A stretch of 37,029 nt of DNA from Hyphomicrobiaceae bacterium (lineage in GTDB: Bacteria > Pseudomonadota > Alphaproteobacteria > Rhizobiales > Xanthobacteraceae), in contig CANJBX010000035.1 in assembly GCA_947472885.1 (NCBI GenBank), positions 1 through 37,029 of the forward strand. The letters are read 5' to 3'. This document shows, piece by piece, positions 28,086-35,440 of the stretch; the stretch's first letter is position 1; every line of letters starts with the position of its first letter. The notes beneath the pieces were generated by a model, which was not told where the DNA came from, made no database searches, and was given only the letters and a program-made list of their open reading frames with translations. Made by a program: the position numbers and the translations under genes.

Positions 28086-28273
28086 CACGAAGTCCCAGCA
28101 GTGACTTGCCCCGGAAATGTTTAGAGGAGTTCTATATTAGTTGTCGAGGCGCAATTTTGGCTGCATCGAAATGACACTCAAACCCCCGTGATTGATGGGT
28201 TTTTTCAATCGGGCGATATCAACAGTGGCGGGGCGTATTTATTCCCGGAGAATCGGAAAAGCCGGCGGAAATC
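28086..28273. promoter_or_regulatory. hemA upstream region with inverted repeat
   Basis: This 188-bp gap should contain the hemA promoter. An AT-rich TAATATAG lies about 50 bp before the ATG on the - strand but has no good -35 at the right spacing. An inverted repeat GATTGA-N9-TCAATC (28190-28210) resembles half-sites of FNR/FixK boxes but has the wrong spacing (these need N4). A weak AAACCC/GGGTTT hairpin with a T-run overlaps it and could act as a terminator on +. Confidence 0.3.
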
Positions 28274-29086
28274 TCAGGAAAAGTAGAGCCGCAGCGGGGT
28301 ATCGCAGTAAATCTTGCGGCGGGTGGCGGGGTCGGGAATGCAGTCGTTCAGCCAGTCGATGGTCTGTTGATAGGTGACGCTCTTCTCCTCGCCGATGAAC
28401 GGGCAATCGCTGGCCCAGAGCATGCGGTCGGCACCGGCCTGCGCGACGAGGTGTTTGGCGACGTCGGCGGCGACAGGGCCCAGCCGGTAGGCGGCGGAGA
28501 GCTTCACCCAGGTCCGGCCTTTCTCGATCGCGCGCAGGGTCGCTTTCACGCCTTCGCCGTTGATCCCGGTTTTTGCATCGGGCCGGCCAACGTGATCGAT
28601 CACGACTTTCACGCCGCAGTTTTCCAGGAGCGGCAGAAGCACCGGCAGCTTTTCACCCTCGATATGCGGATGCACATGCATGTCGAGGTCGGCCAGCCGT
28701 GTCAGGAAACGGCGATACTCGAATGTCGTGACATCCGGGATCGGGTTCATGCTGAGGAACGACAGCCGCACGCCGACGATGCCGTCGCGCTTCATCTGTT
28801 CCAGCACGATGCGCTCGGTCGTTGGCTGAAGGATGACGGTGCCGCGCAGGCGCGGGAAGCGCCGCAGGCAGTCGATGATGTAGTCGTTGTAATCGCCCCA
28901 CGGGCTTGCAGCGGCGATCACCGCCATCGGCACGCCATGGTCGTCGAGCTTCTTGCACAGGTCTTCGCCGGTGAAGCTGTATGTCGGCCGGTGGCGCGGC
29001 GTGCCGACCAGCGGCATCGATGTCTTGAAGACATGGACGTGGCTATCGACAACCGGCGTACTCCAGGCATCTTTCATTGTCGCCAC
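28274..29086 (-). CDS. amidohydrolase-family metal-dependent hydrolase
   Basis: The 270-aa product is an amidohydrolase of the PF04909 (Amidohydro_2) group, which includes 2-pyrone-4,6-dicarboxylate lactonase and decarboxylating enzymes. The metal-binding D-S-H16-V-H18-V-F opens the barrel. H-V-H-P-H near 136-140, V-V-I-D-H-V-G-R-P-D, and the final L-W-A-S-D-C-P-F aspartate follow. The start is GTG at 29086: an AGGAG lies six bases before it, whereas the ATG at 29077 would be fifteen bases away. It lies 47 bp after the SDR gene, probably in one operon. Hydrolysis of a lactone or decarboxylation of a small acid is likely; the substrate cannot be named. Confidence 0.88.
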   Translation of the reverse strand: MATMKDAWSTPVVDSHVHVFKTSMPLVGTPRHRPTYSFTGEDLCKKLDDHGVPMAVIAAASPWGDYNDYIIDCLRRFPRLRGTVILQPTTERIVLEQMKRDGIVGVRLSFLSMNPIPDVTTFEYRRFLTRLADLDMHVHPHIEGEKLPVLLPLLENCGVKVVIDHVGRPDAKTGINGEGVKATLRAIEKGRTWVKLSAAYRLGPVAADVAKHLVAQAGADRMLWASDCPFIGEEKSVTYQQTIDWLNDCIPDPATRRKIYCDTPLRLYFS

Positions 29087-29133
29087 AGTAAACTCCTAAC
29101 GCTATTCTCTCTCCCGGCGTGTCGGCCTTTGTA

Positions 29134-29868
29134 TCAGCCGCGGCCGAGGAACGGCATGCCAATCGGCAGGATCATCGTGCTGTAGAGATTGGTGGTGTCG
29201 GGCAACGACACCATGAGGTGAACGACATCGGCGATCTCGCTTGCCTGCATCATGATTTCCGGTGGGCGCGGCGCGCGGCCCGCGCCGCCAAGCGCGCTTT
29301 CGGCCACACCCGGATGCAGGATCGACACCGTGATGCCGAATGGGCGTCCGTCGAGCGCCATCGAATGGGTCAGGCCGGAGAGCGCGAACTTGGTCGCTGC
29401 GTAACCGACTGTATCGGTGCGCGGCACAGTCGCCGACACGCTGCCGATGTTGATGATGCGGCCGCGCTTTTGCTCCTTCATGATCTTCATGGCTTCGCGG
29501 CTGGCGATGAAGGCCGATGTCAGGTTGGTATCGACGATGTGCCGCCATTCCTCGGTCGTGACGTCCACCGTCGGCTTGTGCACGGCGATGCCGGCGTTGT
29601 TCACGAGAATGTCGAGGCGGCCGAACGTGTCCATGGTCACCTTGATCATGTTCAGGATGTCGGCTTCCTTCGTCACATCGGTCTGGCAGACGAGGGCGGT
29701 GCCGCCCTTCTGCTTGATCTCGGCGGCAAACGCTTCGAGCTTTTCCTTGTTGCGGGCCGCGATGACGGTTTTGACGCTCTCGGCAGCGAGCCGGCGCGCA
29801 ATAGCCTCGCCGAGGCCGGAGCTGGCGCCCGTCACGATGGCAACGCGTTCTTTCAGATTGATGGACAT
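29134..29868 (-). CDS. short-chain dehydrogenase/reductase (SDR)
   Basis: The 244-aa classical SDR has all the expected motifs: cofactor loop T-G-A-S-S-G-L-G (13-20), N-N-A-G (90-93), catalytic S143 with Y156 and K160 (Y-A-A-T-K). A-A-R-N-K at the end of beta-2 suggests NADP(H), from the basic residues and the lack of an acidic one. The frame is open upstream to 29943, but the N-terminus MSINLKERVAIVTGA at 29868, with GGGGAG about 11 nt before it, is the natural start. It is the first gene of an SDR-amidohydrolase unit divergent from the liv transporter. It may oxidise or reduce a compound that the transporter imports; that is inference only. Confidence 0.92.
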   Translation of the reverse strand: MSINLKERVAIVTGASSGLGEAIARRLAAESVKTVIAARNKEKLEAFAAEIKQKGGTALVCQTDVTKEADILNMIKVTMDTFGRLDILVNNAGIAVHKPTVDVTTEEWRHIVDTNLTSAFIASREAMKIMKEQKRGRIINIGSVSATVPRTDTVGYAATKFALSGLTHSMALDGRPFGITVSILHPGVAESALGGAGRAPRPPEIMMQASEIADVVHLMVSLPDTTNLYSTMILPIGMPFLGRG

Positions 29869-30325
29869 GGCGGCTTTGCTCCCCTGTACGCTTGGATTTT
29901 GTATAGTCGGCGGGCCAGGTCCTAGCAACGCAATGGGCCGCACGCGGGCATTCTATATCAATGATTGCGGCCACGCCTGTAGTGGGCAGACAGATGGGCC
30001 TCGCGCAAATTCACATCTTGAGCGCTTCACACGCGCGATGCCGCCACAGGATTTGGTGACATTTATTAGGCGATATAACTGTCGCGGGAAAAACGCCGCG
30101 GCGTCCGCTTTGCGCTTTACCTCCATCCTCAAGCAGATATGCTTATTGGCGTCGTCAGGCCGAACCGTGCGGCGCGATATGTCGGTTCGCTGACAGAAAA
30201 ATAAAATCACGGAGGTGCAACACGGGGAGGAAGCGCGGCAGCTCGGCCGCCTGGGATCGCGGCTTTGTGCGATTGCAGGCTTCGGCGGACCAACGTGATC
30301 CGCACGCGCGGCTGCAAATTTGAGT
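29869..30325. promoter_or_regulatory. 457-bp divergent region between SDR and livH
   Basis: The SDR promoter is at 29900-29928. On the livH side I see a possible TTGGTG...TATAAC pair with 15-nt spacing around 30055-30080, too weak to call, and GGAGG words at about 30215-30235, roughly 100 bp before the livH start. That leaves a long GC-rich 5' leader. Frames open through this stretch are not protein-like. No clear operator palindrome was found. Confidence 0.4.
29900..29928 (-). promoter_or_regulatory. putative sigma70-type promoter of the SDR-amidohydrolase unit
   Basis: On the - strand, TTGCTA (29928-29923) and TATACA (29905-29900) are separated by exactly 17 bases, and the -10 box is 31 bp before the SDR ATG. 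Both boxes match the consensus at four of six positions. Confidence 0.5.
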
Positions 30326-31213
30326 ATGGGTGGTATCGAAGGCTTCATCTTTCTCGCCTTGCAGGCGATCGTCAGCGGCATTCTTGTCGGCGGCGTCTAT
30401 GGCATCCTGTCGGTCGGGCTCAGCCTTGCCTTCGGTGTGATGCGGATTGTCAATTTCGCGCACGGCGAACTCGTCATGTACGGCATGTATGCCGGTGTGG
30501 TGGCGTCAAAGACCTTCGGCATCGACCCTCTGCTCATCCTTCCGGTCAGCTTCCTGATCATGGCGCTGATCGGCATCGCGCAATACCAGATCGTGTTCCG
30601 CCATTTCGTCGGTCATGCCACGCTGCAACAGCTGCTCGCCGCCATCGGCTGCGCGCTGGTGCTGCAGATGATCGCGCAGATCGTATTCGGCGCGGATGCG
30701 CGCACCGCGACGTCGATCTTCTCCGGCCAATACACGCTGCTCGGGCCGCTGTTCCTGTCGCAGGCGCAGATCGTGGCCTTCATCATCGCGGTGGCGGCAA
30801 CGGTTGCCGTTACCGTGCTGTTGCGCAGCACGGCCTGGGGCAAGGCGGTACGCGCCGTCGCCGACGATCTTGAGGCGGCGGAAATCGTCGGCATCAATTC
30901 GCGCACCATCAATATTATGGCGTTCGGGCTTTCGGCCGGACTTGCGGGTCTCGCCGGCACGGTGCTGGTGACGTATTTCCCGACTTCGCCATCGTCGGGC
31001 TTTGCGCTGATGCCGATCATCATCATTGCGACGACCATTGGCGGGTTGGGCAGTATCGGCGGCACGTTCCTCGGCGGCATCGCCTGCGGCGTCATCCAGC
31101 AGCTCACCGCAATCCTGTGGAACTCCGCGCTGCAGGACGTGCCGCTCTATATTCTCCTGATGTTGTTCATCGCGTACCGGCCAACCGGCTTCTTCGGTAA
31201 GAGGTCGGAGTGA
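30326..31213 (+). CDS. livH: branched-chain amino acid-type ABC transporter permease LivH
   Basis: First membrane subunit of a HAAT-family importer. The 295-aa product has about eight helices, the N-terminal G-I-L-V-G-G-V-Y-G-I-L-S-V-G-L-S-L-A-F-G-V-M-R-I-V-N-F-A-H-G-E family signature, and the cytoplasmic coupling loop R-A-V-A-D-D-L-E-A-A-E-I-V-G-I-N (E-A-A motif). The ATG at 30326 is preceded in frame by a TTG (30320); neither has a clear ribosome-binding site. First of five genes livH-M-G-F-K, with livH and livM one base apart. In Rhizobiales such systems import amino acids but also aromatic acids, amides and urea, so the ligand is open. Confidence 0.95.
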   Translation: MGGIEGFIFLALQAIVSGILVGGVYGILSVGLSLAFGVMRIVNFAHGELVMYGMYAGVVASKTFGIDPLLILPVSFLIMALIGIAQYQIVFRHFVGHATLQQLLAAIGCALVLQMIAQIVFGADARTATSIFSGQYTLLGPLFLSQAQIVAFIIAVAATVAVTVLLRSTAWGKAVRAVADDLEAAEIVGINSRTINIMAFGLSAGLAGLAGTVLVTYFPTSPSSGFALMPIIIIATTIGGLGSIGGTFLGGIACGVIQQLTAILWNSALQDVPLYILLMLFIAYRPTGFFGKRSE

Positions 31214-31214
31214 C

Positions 31215-32219
31215 ATGAACACCTCCGCGCCCTCCATGACGGCTTCGCAGGACAACGGCGGCCAGACGCGTGCGTTGCTGTTTGCGCTGTTGCCGGTGGC
31301 CGCCGTCGCCATCCTGCCGTTGCTGCCGTTCGTCAACGACTACATCATCGCGGCGACCGTCCGTGCGCTGATCTTCATCTCGTTGGGACAGGCATGGAAC
31401 GTTGTCGCCGGCATCGGCGGGCTCCTGTCGCTTGGCCATGGCGTGTTTCTGGGCCTCGGTTGCTACACCACCGGCATCCTGTTCAATCACTACGGCATTC
31501 CGCCGTGGATCGGTGTCTGGGCCGGCGCAGGCATGGCCGCGATCTTCGCGCTGGTGATGGGATCGATGACGCTGCGCATGCGCGGCGTGTTTTTCGCACT
31601 GGCGACCGTCGCCATGTCGCTGGCCATGGTGCAGCTGACGCGTCACTTCGTCGATCTGACCGGCGGTTCGGATGGCCTTGCGCTCAAGTTCAACGGCAAC
31701 TCGTGGTGGGCGATGCAGGCACGCACGCCGATGCCCTTCCTCTACGGCGGTCTGGTGCTGGTGATCGTGTTCTACGCCATCACGCGCTGGATTCTCGGCA
31801 GCAAGCTCGGCCTCGAAATGCAGGCGGTGCGTGACGATGAAACGGCTGCTGCTGCTGCCGGCGTCTCCGTGTTTCGCACCAAACTCACCGGCCTGATGTT
31901 GAGTGCGGTGATGACAGCCGTTGCCGGCACACTCTACATGCAGTTCTACATGGCCATCGACCCGGACGCCGCCTTCGGCCTGTCGCAGGCGATCCAGCTG
32001 CAGCTTCCGGCATTGCTCGGCGGGCTTGGCACTGCGTGGGGGCCGATTGTCGGCGGCGCGTTGATGATCTTCCTGTCGGAAGTCACGAACCTCGGCGCGA
32101 CCAAGCTCGAGATCAACGGCCTCGATATCCTGGTCTATGGCATCATGCTGCTGTTCGTCGTGCTGCGTGCACCCAAGGGTATCGTCGGCTTCTTCATGGA
32201 CAGGAGGCGAGGGCGATGA
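31215..32219 (+). CDS. livM: branched-chain amino acid-type ABC transporter permease LivM
   Basis: Second membrane subunit, a 334-aa product with about nine helices. It has the LivM mark S-L-G-Q-A-W-N-V-V-A-G-I-G-G-L-L-S-L-G-H-G-V-F-L-G-L-G near residue 57, and the coupling loop M-Q-A-V-R-D-D-E-T-A-A-A-A-A-G-V. It starts one base after the livH stop and its own stop overlaps the livG start (ATGA). GGAG lies six bases before the ATG. It works as a heterodimer with LivH. Confidence 0.95.
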   Translation: MNTSAPSMTASQDNGGQTRALLFALLPVAAVAILPLLPFVNDYIIAATVRALIFISLGQAWNVVAGIGGLLSLGHGVFLGLGCYTTGILFNHYGIPPWIGVWAGAGMAAIFALVMGSMTLRMRGVFFALATVAMSLAMVQLTRHFVDLTGGSDGLALKFNGNSWWAMQARTPMPFLYGGLVLVIVFYAITRWILGSKLGLEMQAVRDDETAAAAAGVSVFRTKLTGLMLSAVMTAVAGTLYMQFYMAIDPDAAFGLSQAIQLQLPALLGGLGTAWGPIVGGALMIFLSEVTNLGATKLEINGLDILVYGIMLLFVVLRAPKGIVGFFMDRRRGR

Positions 32220-32986
32220 TGCAGGCCGCTTCCACGATGCCCGCGCAAGCTGCTGCCGTTGCGCTCGACGTAAAGAACGTCGCGCGGCATTTCGGCGGTC
32301 TGGTCGCCCTGCGCGATGTTTCCTTCACCGTACGCGAAGGCGAAGTGATGGGCCTGATCGGTCCGAACGGTGCCGGCAAGTCCACGTTGTTCGAGATCAT
32401 CAGCGGCAACATGCCGCCGACCAAGGGCAGCGTGTCCTATTTCGGCGAGGACTGCACCAATGCGCCCGCCTACATGCGGCGTCGCAGCGGCATGTGCCGG
32501 ACGTTCCAGAAGGTCCGCCTGTTCGAGAGCATGACGGTTGAGCAGAATATCCGTGTTGCCGCCTCGCAATGCCTGCCGGAAGGCCGCAATGCGCACGATG
32601 AAGTTGCGTCGATCCTGTCGCAGTTCCGTCTTGAGGCGCAGGCGCAGCGCCGCCCGTCCGAACTCACCCTCGCGGACAGGAAGCGCGTCGAGATCGGCCG
32701 CGCCATCGCCGGGCATTGCCGTCTGCTGATGCTGGATGAAAGCATGTCCGGCCTCACGCACGACGAGGCCAACCACCTGATTACCGAAATCCTCGCGCTC
32801 AACCGCACGCGCGGCATCACGGTCATCGTCGTCGAGCATGTCCTCTCGGTGCTGGCCGCGATGGTGAACCGGCTGGTCGTGCTGCACAACGCAACGGTGA
32901 TCGCCGACGGCACGCCGACCCAGGTCGCCAACGATCCGGTCGTCATCGAGGCCTATCTCGGCACCAAGCAGAAGGCGCTGAAATGA
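32216..32986 (+). CDS. livG: ABC transporter ATP-binding protein LivG
   Basis: First ATPase subunit, 256 aa. Walker A is G-P-N-G-A-G-K-S-T (48-56). The signature helix reads L150-T-L-A-D154-R-K-R-V-E-I-G instead of the usual LSGGQ or LSYGQQ, and Walker B is L-L-M-L-D174-E175-S176 with Ser instead of Pro; the catalytic glutamate and a late switch histidine (V-V-E-H) are present. An LTLAxRKR-type signature occurs in some LivG subfamilies, so I do not read this as inactivation. The frame is open far upstream inside livM, but ATG at 32216 overlapping the livM stop is the start. Confidence 0.93.
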   Translation: MMQAASTMPAQAAAVALDVKNVARHFGGLVALRDVSFTVREGEVMGLIGPNGAGKSTLFEIISGNMPPTKGSVSYFGEDCTNAPAYMRRRSGMCRTFQKVRLFESMTVEQNIRVAASQCLPEGRNAHDEVASILSQFRLEAQAQRRPSELTLADRKRVEIGRAIAGHCRLLMLDESMSGLTHDEANHLITEILALNRTRGITVIVVEHVLSVLAAMVNRLVVLHNATVIADGTPTQVANDPVVIEAYLGTKQKALK

Positions 32987-33690
32987 GCCTGCTTGCCGTT
33001 CAGAACCTCAGCGTGGCCTACGGCGACCTGTTCGCCGTGCGCGACGTATCGTTTGCGGTCGAGCAGGGCACTGTATTCGTGCTGCTCGGCGCCAACGGCG
33101 CCGGCAAGACCAGTATCCTGCGCACGATCTCCGGCCTGCTGCGCCCGCGCAGCGGAGAGGTGACGGGGGAAGGCAAAAGCCTTGTCGGCCTGTCGCCGCA
33201 TGAGGTCGCGCGCAGCGGCATTTCCCATGTGCCGGAAGGCCGCCGCGTGTTTCCGAACCTGACAGTCGAGGACAACCTGACGGTGAGCTACATCGCCGAA
33301 CGCGCCAATATGCCGGCCGCCGACGCGCTCGCCGCCGTCTATGCGCTGTTTCCACGCCTTGCCGAGCGCCGGGCGCAGGCGGGCGGCACCTTGTCGGGTG
33401 GCGAGCAACAAATGGTCGCCATCGGCCGCGCCATGATGAATTTCCCCAAACTCCTGATGCTGGATGAGCCGTCGCTCGGCCTTTCGCCCGTGATGGCGGA
33501 ACTGGTGTTCGAGCGGCTGGCCGAAATCCGCAAGGGCGGCACTACCATCCTGCTGGTCGAACAGAACGCGACTTGTCTGGAGATGGCGACGCAAGGTGTT
33601 ATTCTCGCCAATGGCAGCGTCGCCCTTTCCGGCGATGCGCATTCGTTGCAGGATTCCGAATTCGTCCGCCGCGCCTATCTCGGCGTGTAA
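32983..33690 (+). CDS. livF: ABC transporter ATP-binding protein LivF
   Basis: Second ATPase subunit, 235 aa, with canonical motifs throughout: Walker A G-A-N-G-A-G-K-T-S, the LivF-specific V-P-E-G-R-R-V-F-P-N-L-T-V-E-D-N-L, signature L-S-G-G-E-Q-Q, Walker B L-L-M-L-D-E-P-S-L-G-L-S-P, and V-E-Q-N. It overlaps the livG stop by four bases (ATGA). The LivG/LivF pair forms the nucleotide-binding dimer, so LivF supplies one normal signature sequence next to LivG's altered one. Confidence 0.96.
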   Translation: MSLLAVQNLSVAYGDLFAVRDVSFAVEQGTVFVLLGANGAGKTSILRTISGLLRPRSGEVTGEGKSLVGLSPHEVARSGISHVPEGRRVFPNLTVEDNLTVSYIAERANMPAADALAAVYALFPRLAERRAQAGGTLSGGEQQMVAIGRAMMNFPKLLMLDEPSLGLSPVMAELVFERLAEIRKGGTTILLVEQNATCLEMATQGVILANGSVALSGDAHSLQDSEFVRRAYLGV

Positions 33691-33750
33691 GGACGCAAGA
33701 AACGTAAGACGTAAGCTTCGTACTATCGAAAATACAAACGGGAGGACGCA

Positions 33751-34962
33751 ATGCAGATTACACGCAGAACAGGACTTCAAGGTCTGGCCGCAGGCGCGGC
33801 AACGATTGCGATGCCCGCAATCGTTCGCGCGCAAGAGGCTGAAATCGTGATTGGCGCACCGAACTCCATGACCGGAGGCCTCGGTGAAATCGGCCAGCGC
33901 GCGACCTGGGGTATGCAGATCGCCGTCGATCAGGCCAACCGCGAAGGCGGCATCAAGTCGATGGGTGGCGCGAAGCTCAAGATCATCTTCGCGGACACGA
34001 CATCGGAAAATCCGGCACAGGCCGCGAGCTTGTTCCGCCGCATGATCGATCAGGAAAAAGCCGTGGTGCTGGCCGGCGCGACCGGCAGCGCGATGACCAT
34101 GGCGGGTCAGGTTGAAGCGGAGAAATCCGAAATCCCGCTGGTGACGAACTCCTACGCCGATCCGATCGTCACGCGCGGCTACAAGTATACGTTCAAGATC
34201 ACGCCGCAGGGTTCGTTCGCCTGGAATTACTCGATGCAGACCGGCGTCGAGATGTTCAAGGCCGTAAAGGGCGTTGCGCCGAAGACCGCCGGCATCTTCA
34301 TGAGCAACGACGGTGTCGGTCTTGTCGTGCAGAAGGAACTGCCGCTGGAAGCCCAGAAGCTCGGCCTCGAAGTGCCGTTCTCGACTGGCTACCAGATGGG
34401 CCTGAGCGATCCGTCCGTCGCGGTTGCGCCGGTGCTGCGCTACAAGCCGGACATGATCTTTCTTGGCGCCTTCACCAACGATTATCTGCTCATCATCAAG
34501 GCGCTGCGCGGTCTCGGCGTCACGACGCCGATCTTCGGCGCCGGTCCCGCGGCAGCGGACTCGATGGGCGCCGGCCTCGGTGCCGCATCGGATCGTTTCT
34601 TCTCGCCGCTGACCTGGAACTGGGACTTGAACGTGCCGGGCAACAAGGAATTCGTCGCGGCCTACAAGGCGGCTTATCCGACGCAGCCTTATCCGCCGGC
34701 GTCTGAAATGCTCGGGCAGGGTTACGTGATCGGCCAGATCATCCGGCAGGCGCTTGAAAAGGCCGCAAGCCGCGATCCGAAGAAGATCCGCGACGTGCTC
34801 GCCTCGACCGAGTTCACCAACCTCGCGTATCCGGCGACCAAGGTGAAGTTCGACGACAAGGGTCTCAACTCGCACAACATGCAGATCATGGGCGAGTGGA
34901 TGGGTGGCAAGCTCAATACCGTCTGGCCCACGAACCTGCAGGCGATGAAGCCGGTGCTGTAA
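33751..34962 (+). CDS. livK: periplasmic substrate-binding protein of the Liv transporter
   Basis: The 403-aa product has a signal peptide with a twin-arginine look (ITRRTGLQGLAAGAATIAM, cleaved near A-I-V-R-A-Q at 27) and a type-I periplasmic binding fold (Peripla_BP_6). It begins V-I-G-A-P-N-S-M-T-G-G-L-G-E-I-G, continues with V-V-L-A-G-A-T-G-S-A and Y-K-Y-T-F-K-I-T-P-Q-G-S, and has P-D-M-I-F-L-G-A-F between lobes. The conserved ligand-contact serine/threonine region is present, but specificity cannot be read from it. GGGAGG lies before the ATG. Export by Tat rather than Sec is a prediction. Last gene of the liv operon, closed by a terminator. Confidence 0.95.
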   Translation: MQITRRTGLQGLAAGAATIAMPAIVRAQEAEIVIGAPNSMTGGLGEIGQRATWGMQIAVDQANREGGIKSMGGAKLKIIFADTTSENPAQAASLFRRMIDQEKAVVLAGATGSAMTMAGQVEAEKSEIPLVTNSYADPIVTRGYKYTFKITPQGSFAWNYSMQTGVEMFKAVKGVAPKTAGIFMSNDGVGLVVQKELPLEAQKLGLEVPFSTGYQMGLSDPSVAVAPVLRYKPDMIFLGAFTNDYLLIIKALRGLGVTTPIFGAGPAAADSMGAGLGAASDRFFSPLTWNWDLNVPGNKEFVAAYKAAYPTQPYPPASEMLGQGYVIGQIIRQALEKAASRDPKKIRDVLASTEFTNLAYPATKVKFDDKGLNSHNMQIMGEWMGGKLNTVWPTNLQAMKPVL

Positions 34963-34995
34963 ACTTTTCTTGAATTGCTGCCGGGTGTGACGAAG

Positions 34996-35026
34996 AAAGG
35001 GGAGCGCAAGCTCCCCTTTTGTTTTG
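34996..35026 (+). terminator. Rho-independent terminator of the liv operon
   Basis: Perfect 10-bp stem AAAGGGGAGC (34996-35005) with GCTCCCCTTT (35010-35019), GCAA tetraloop, followed by TGTTTTG. It lies 33 bp after the livK stop. Confidence 0.88.
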
Positions 35027-35159
35027 TCCGTCTGTCTTTATCGGTCGCGGTCGCTCAGCGCGGCCTCCCGTTACTGACGATTTCGTTGAAAACTCGCGAG
35101 CGGGAATCCCGTTCCCACGTCGAAACGCGCACGAAATTGCCGATACGGTGGAATGTTAA

Positions 35160-35205
35160 TGGTGCTGCCAGACAGGATTGAACTGTCGACCTCTCCATTA
35201 CCAAT
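35160..35205 (-). other. 3' half of a tRNA-Thr(GGU) gene: attachment-site remnant
   Basis: Read on the - strand, the sequence runs from the anticodon loop (TTGGTAA, anticodon GGU) through the 3' anticodon stem (TGGAG), variable loop, T-arm (GACAG-TTCAATC-CTGTC), acceptor strand TGGCAGC, discriminator A and encoded CCA. Everything 5' of the anticodon loop is replaced by AT-rich sequence, apart from a short AGAGC at the place expected for the D-arm end. No complete cloverleaf can be formed. This is the standard scar left at one end of an element integrated into a tRNA gene; the intact copy should be at the other end, to the right. Confidence 0.8.
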
Positions 35206-35440
35206 AAGAAGCTCTTTTAATTATATAGCAATATCAATAAGTTATGAGATATATGGAGTTTGTAAGAGCACTGTAATTCGATGACGAGCGCGAAACGCTT
35301 AATTTTGGCGGGTTAGTCGAGCAGGCAGTTATAGCTCCAACACGGCATCATTGACCAGAATTTGGAGCTAGCTGGCGCAAGAGCGCGCGACTATGTAATG
35401 GAAGTAACCAGGCGCCGTAGAAATTTCGTATTAAAATTTT

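Noticed and set aside
28178-28206. AAACCC...GGGTTTTTT as a terminator
   Set aside because: Six-base stem with an 11-nt loop; T-run only on +, where no gene ends nearby.
28190-28210. FNR/FixK box for hemA
   Set aside because: Arms are separated by nine bases instead of four, so it is not a valid site as it stands.
32953-34875. A 640-codon open frame on the - strand opposite livF and livK
   Set aside because: It mirrors two certain genes in GC-rich DNA; the translation is Arg/His-rich with no domain.
35206-35440. A gene or integrase remnant between the tRNA fragment and the protease
   Set aside because: Frames are short, frequently stopped and without recognisable motifs; only AT-rich non-coding sequence is seen.
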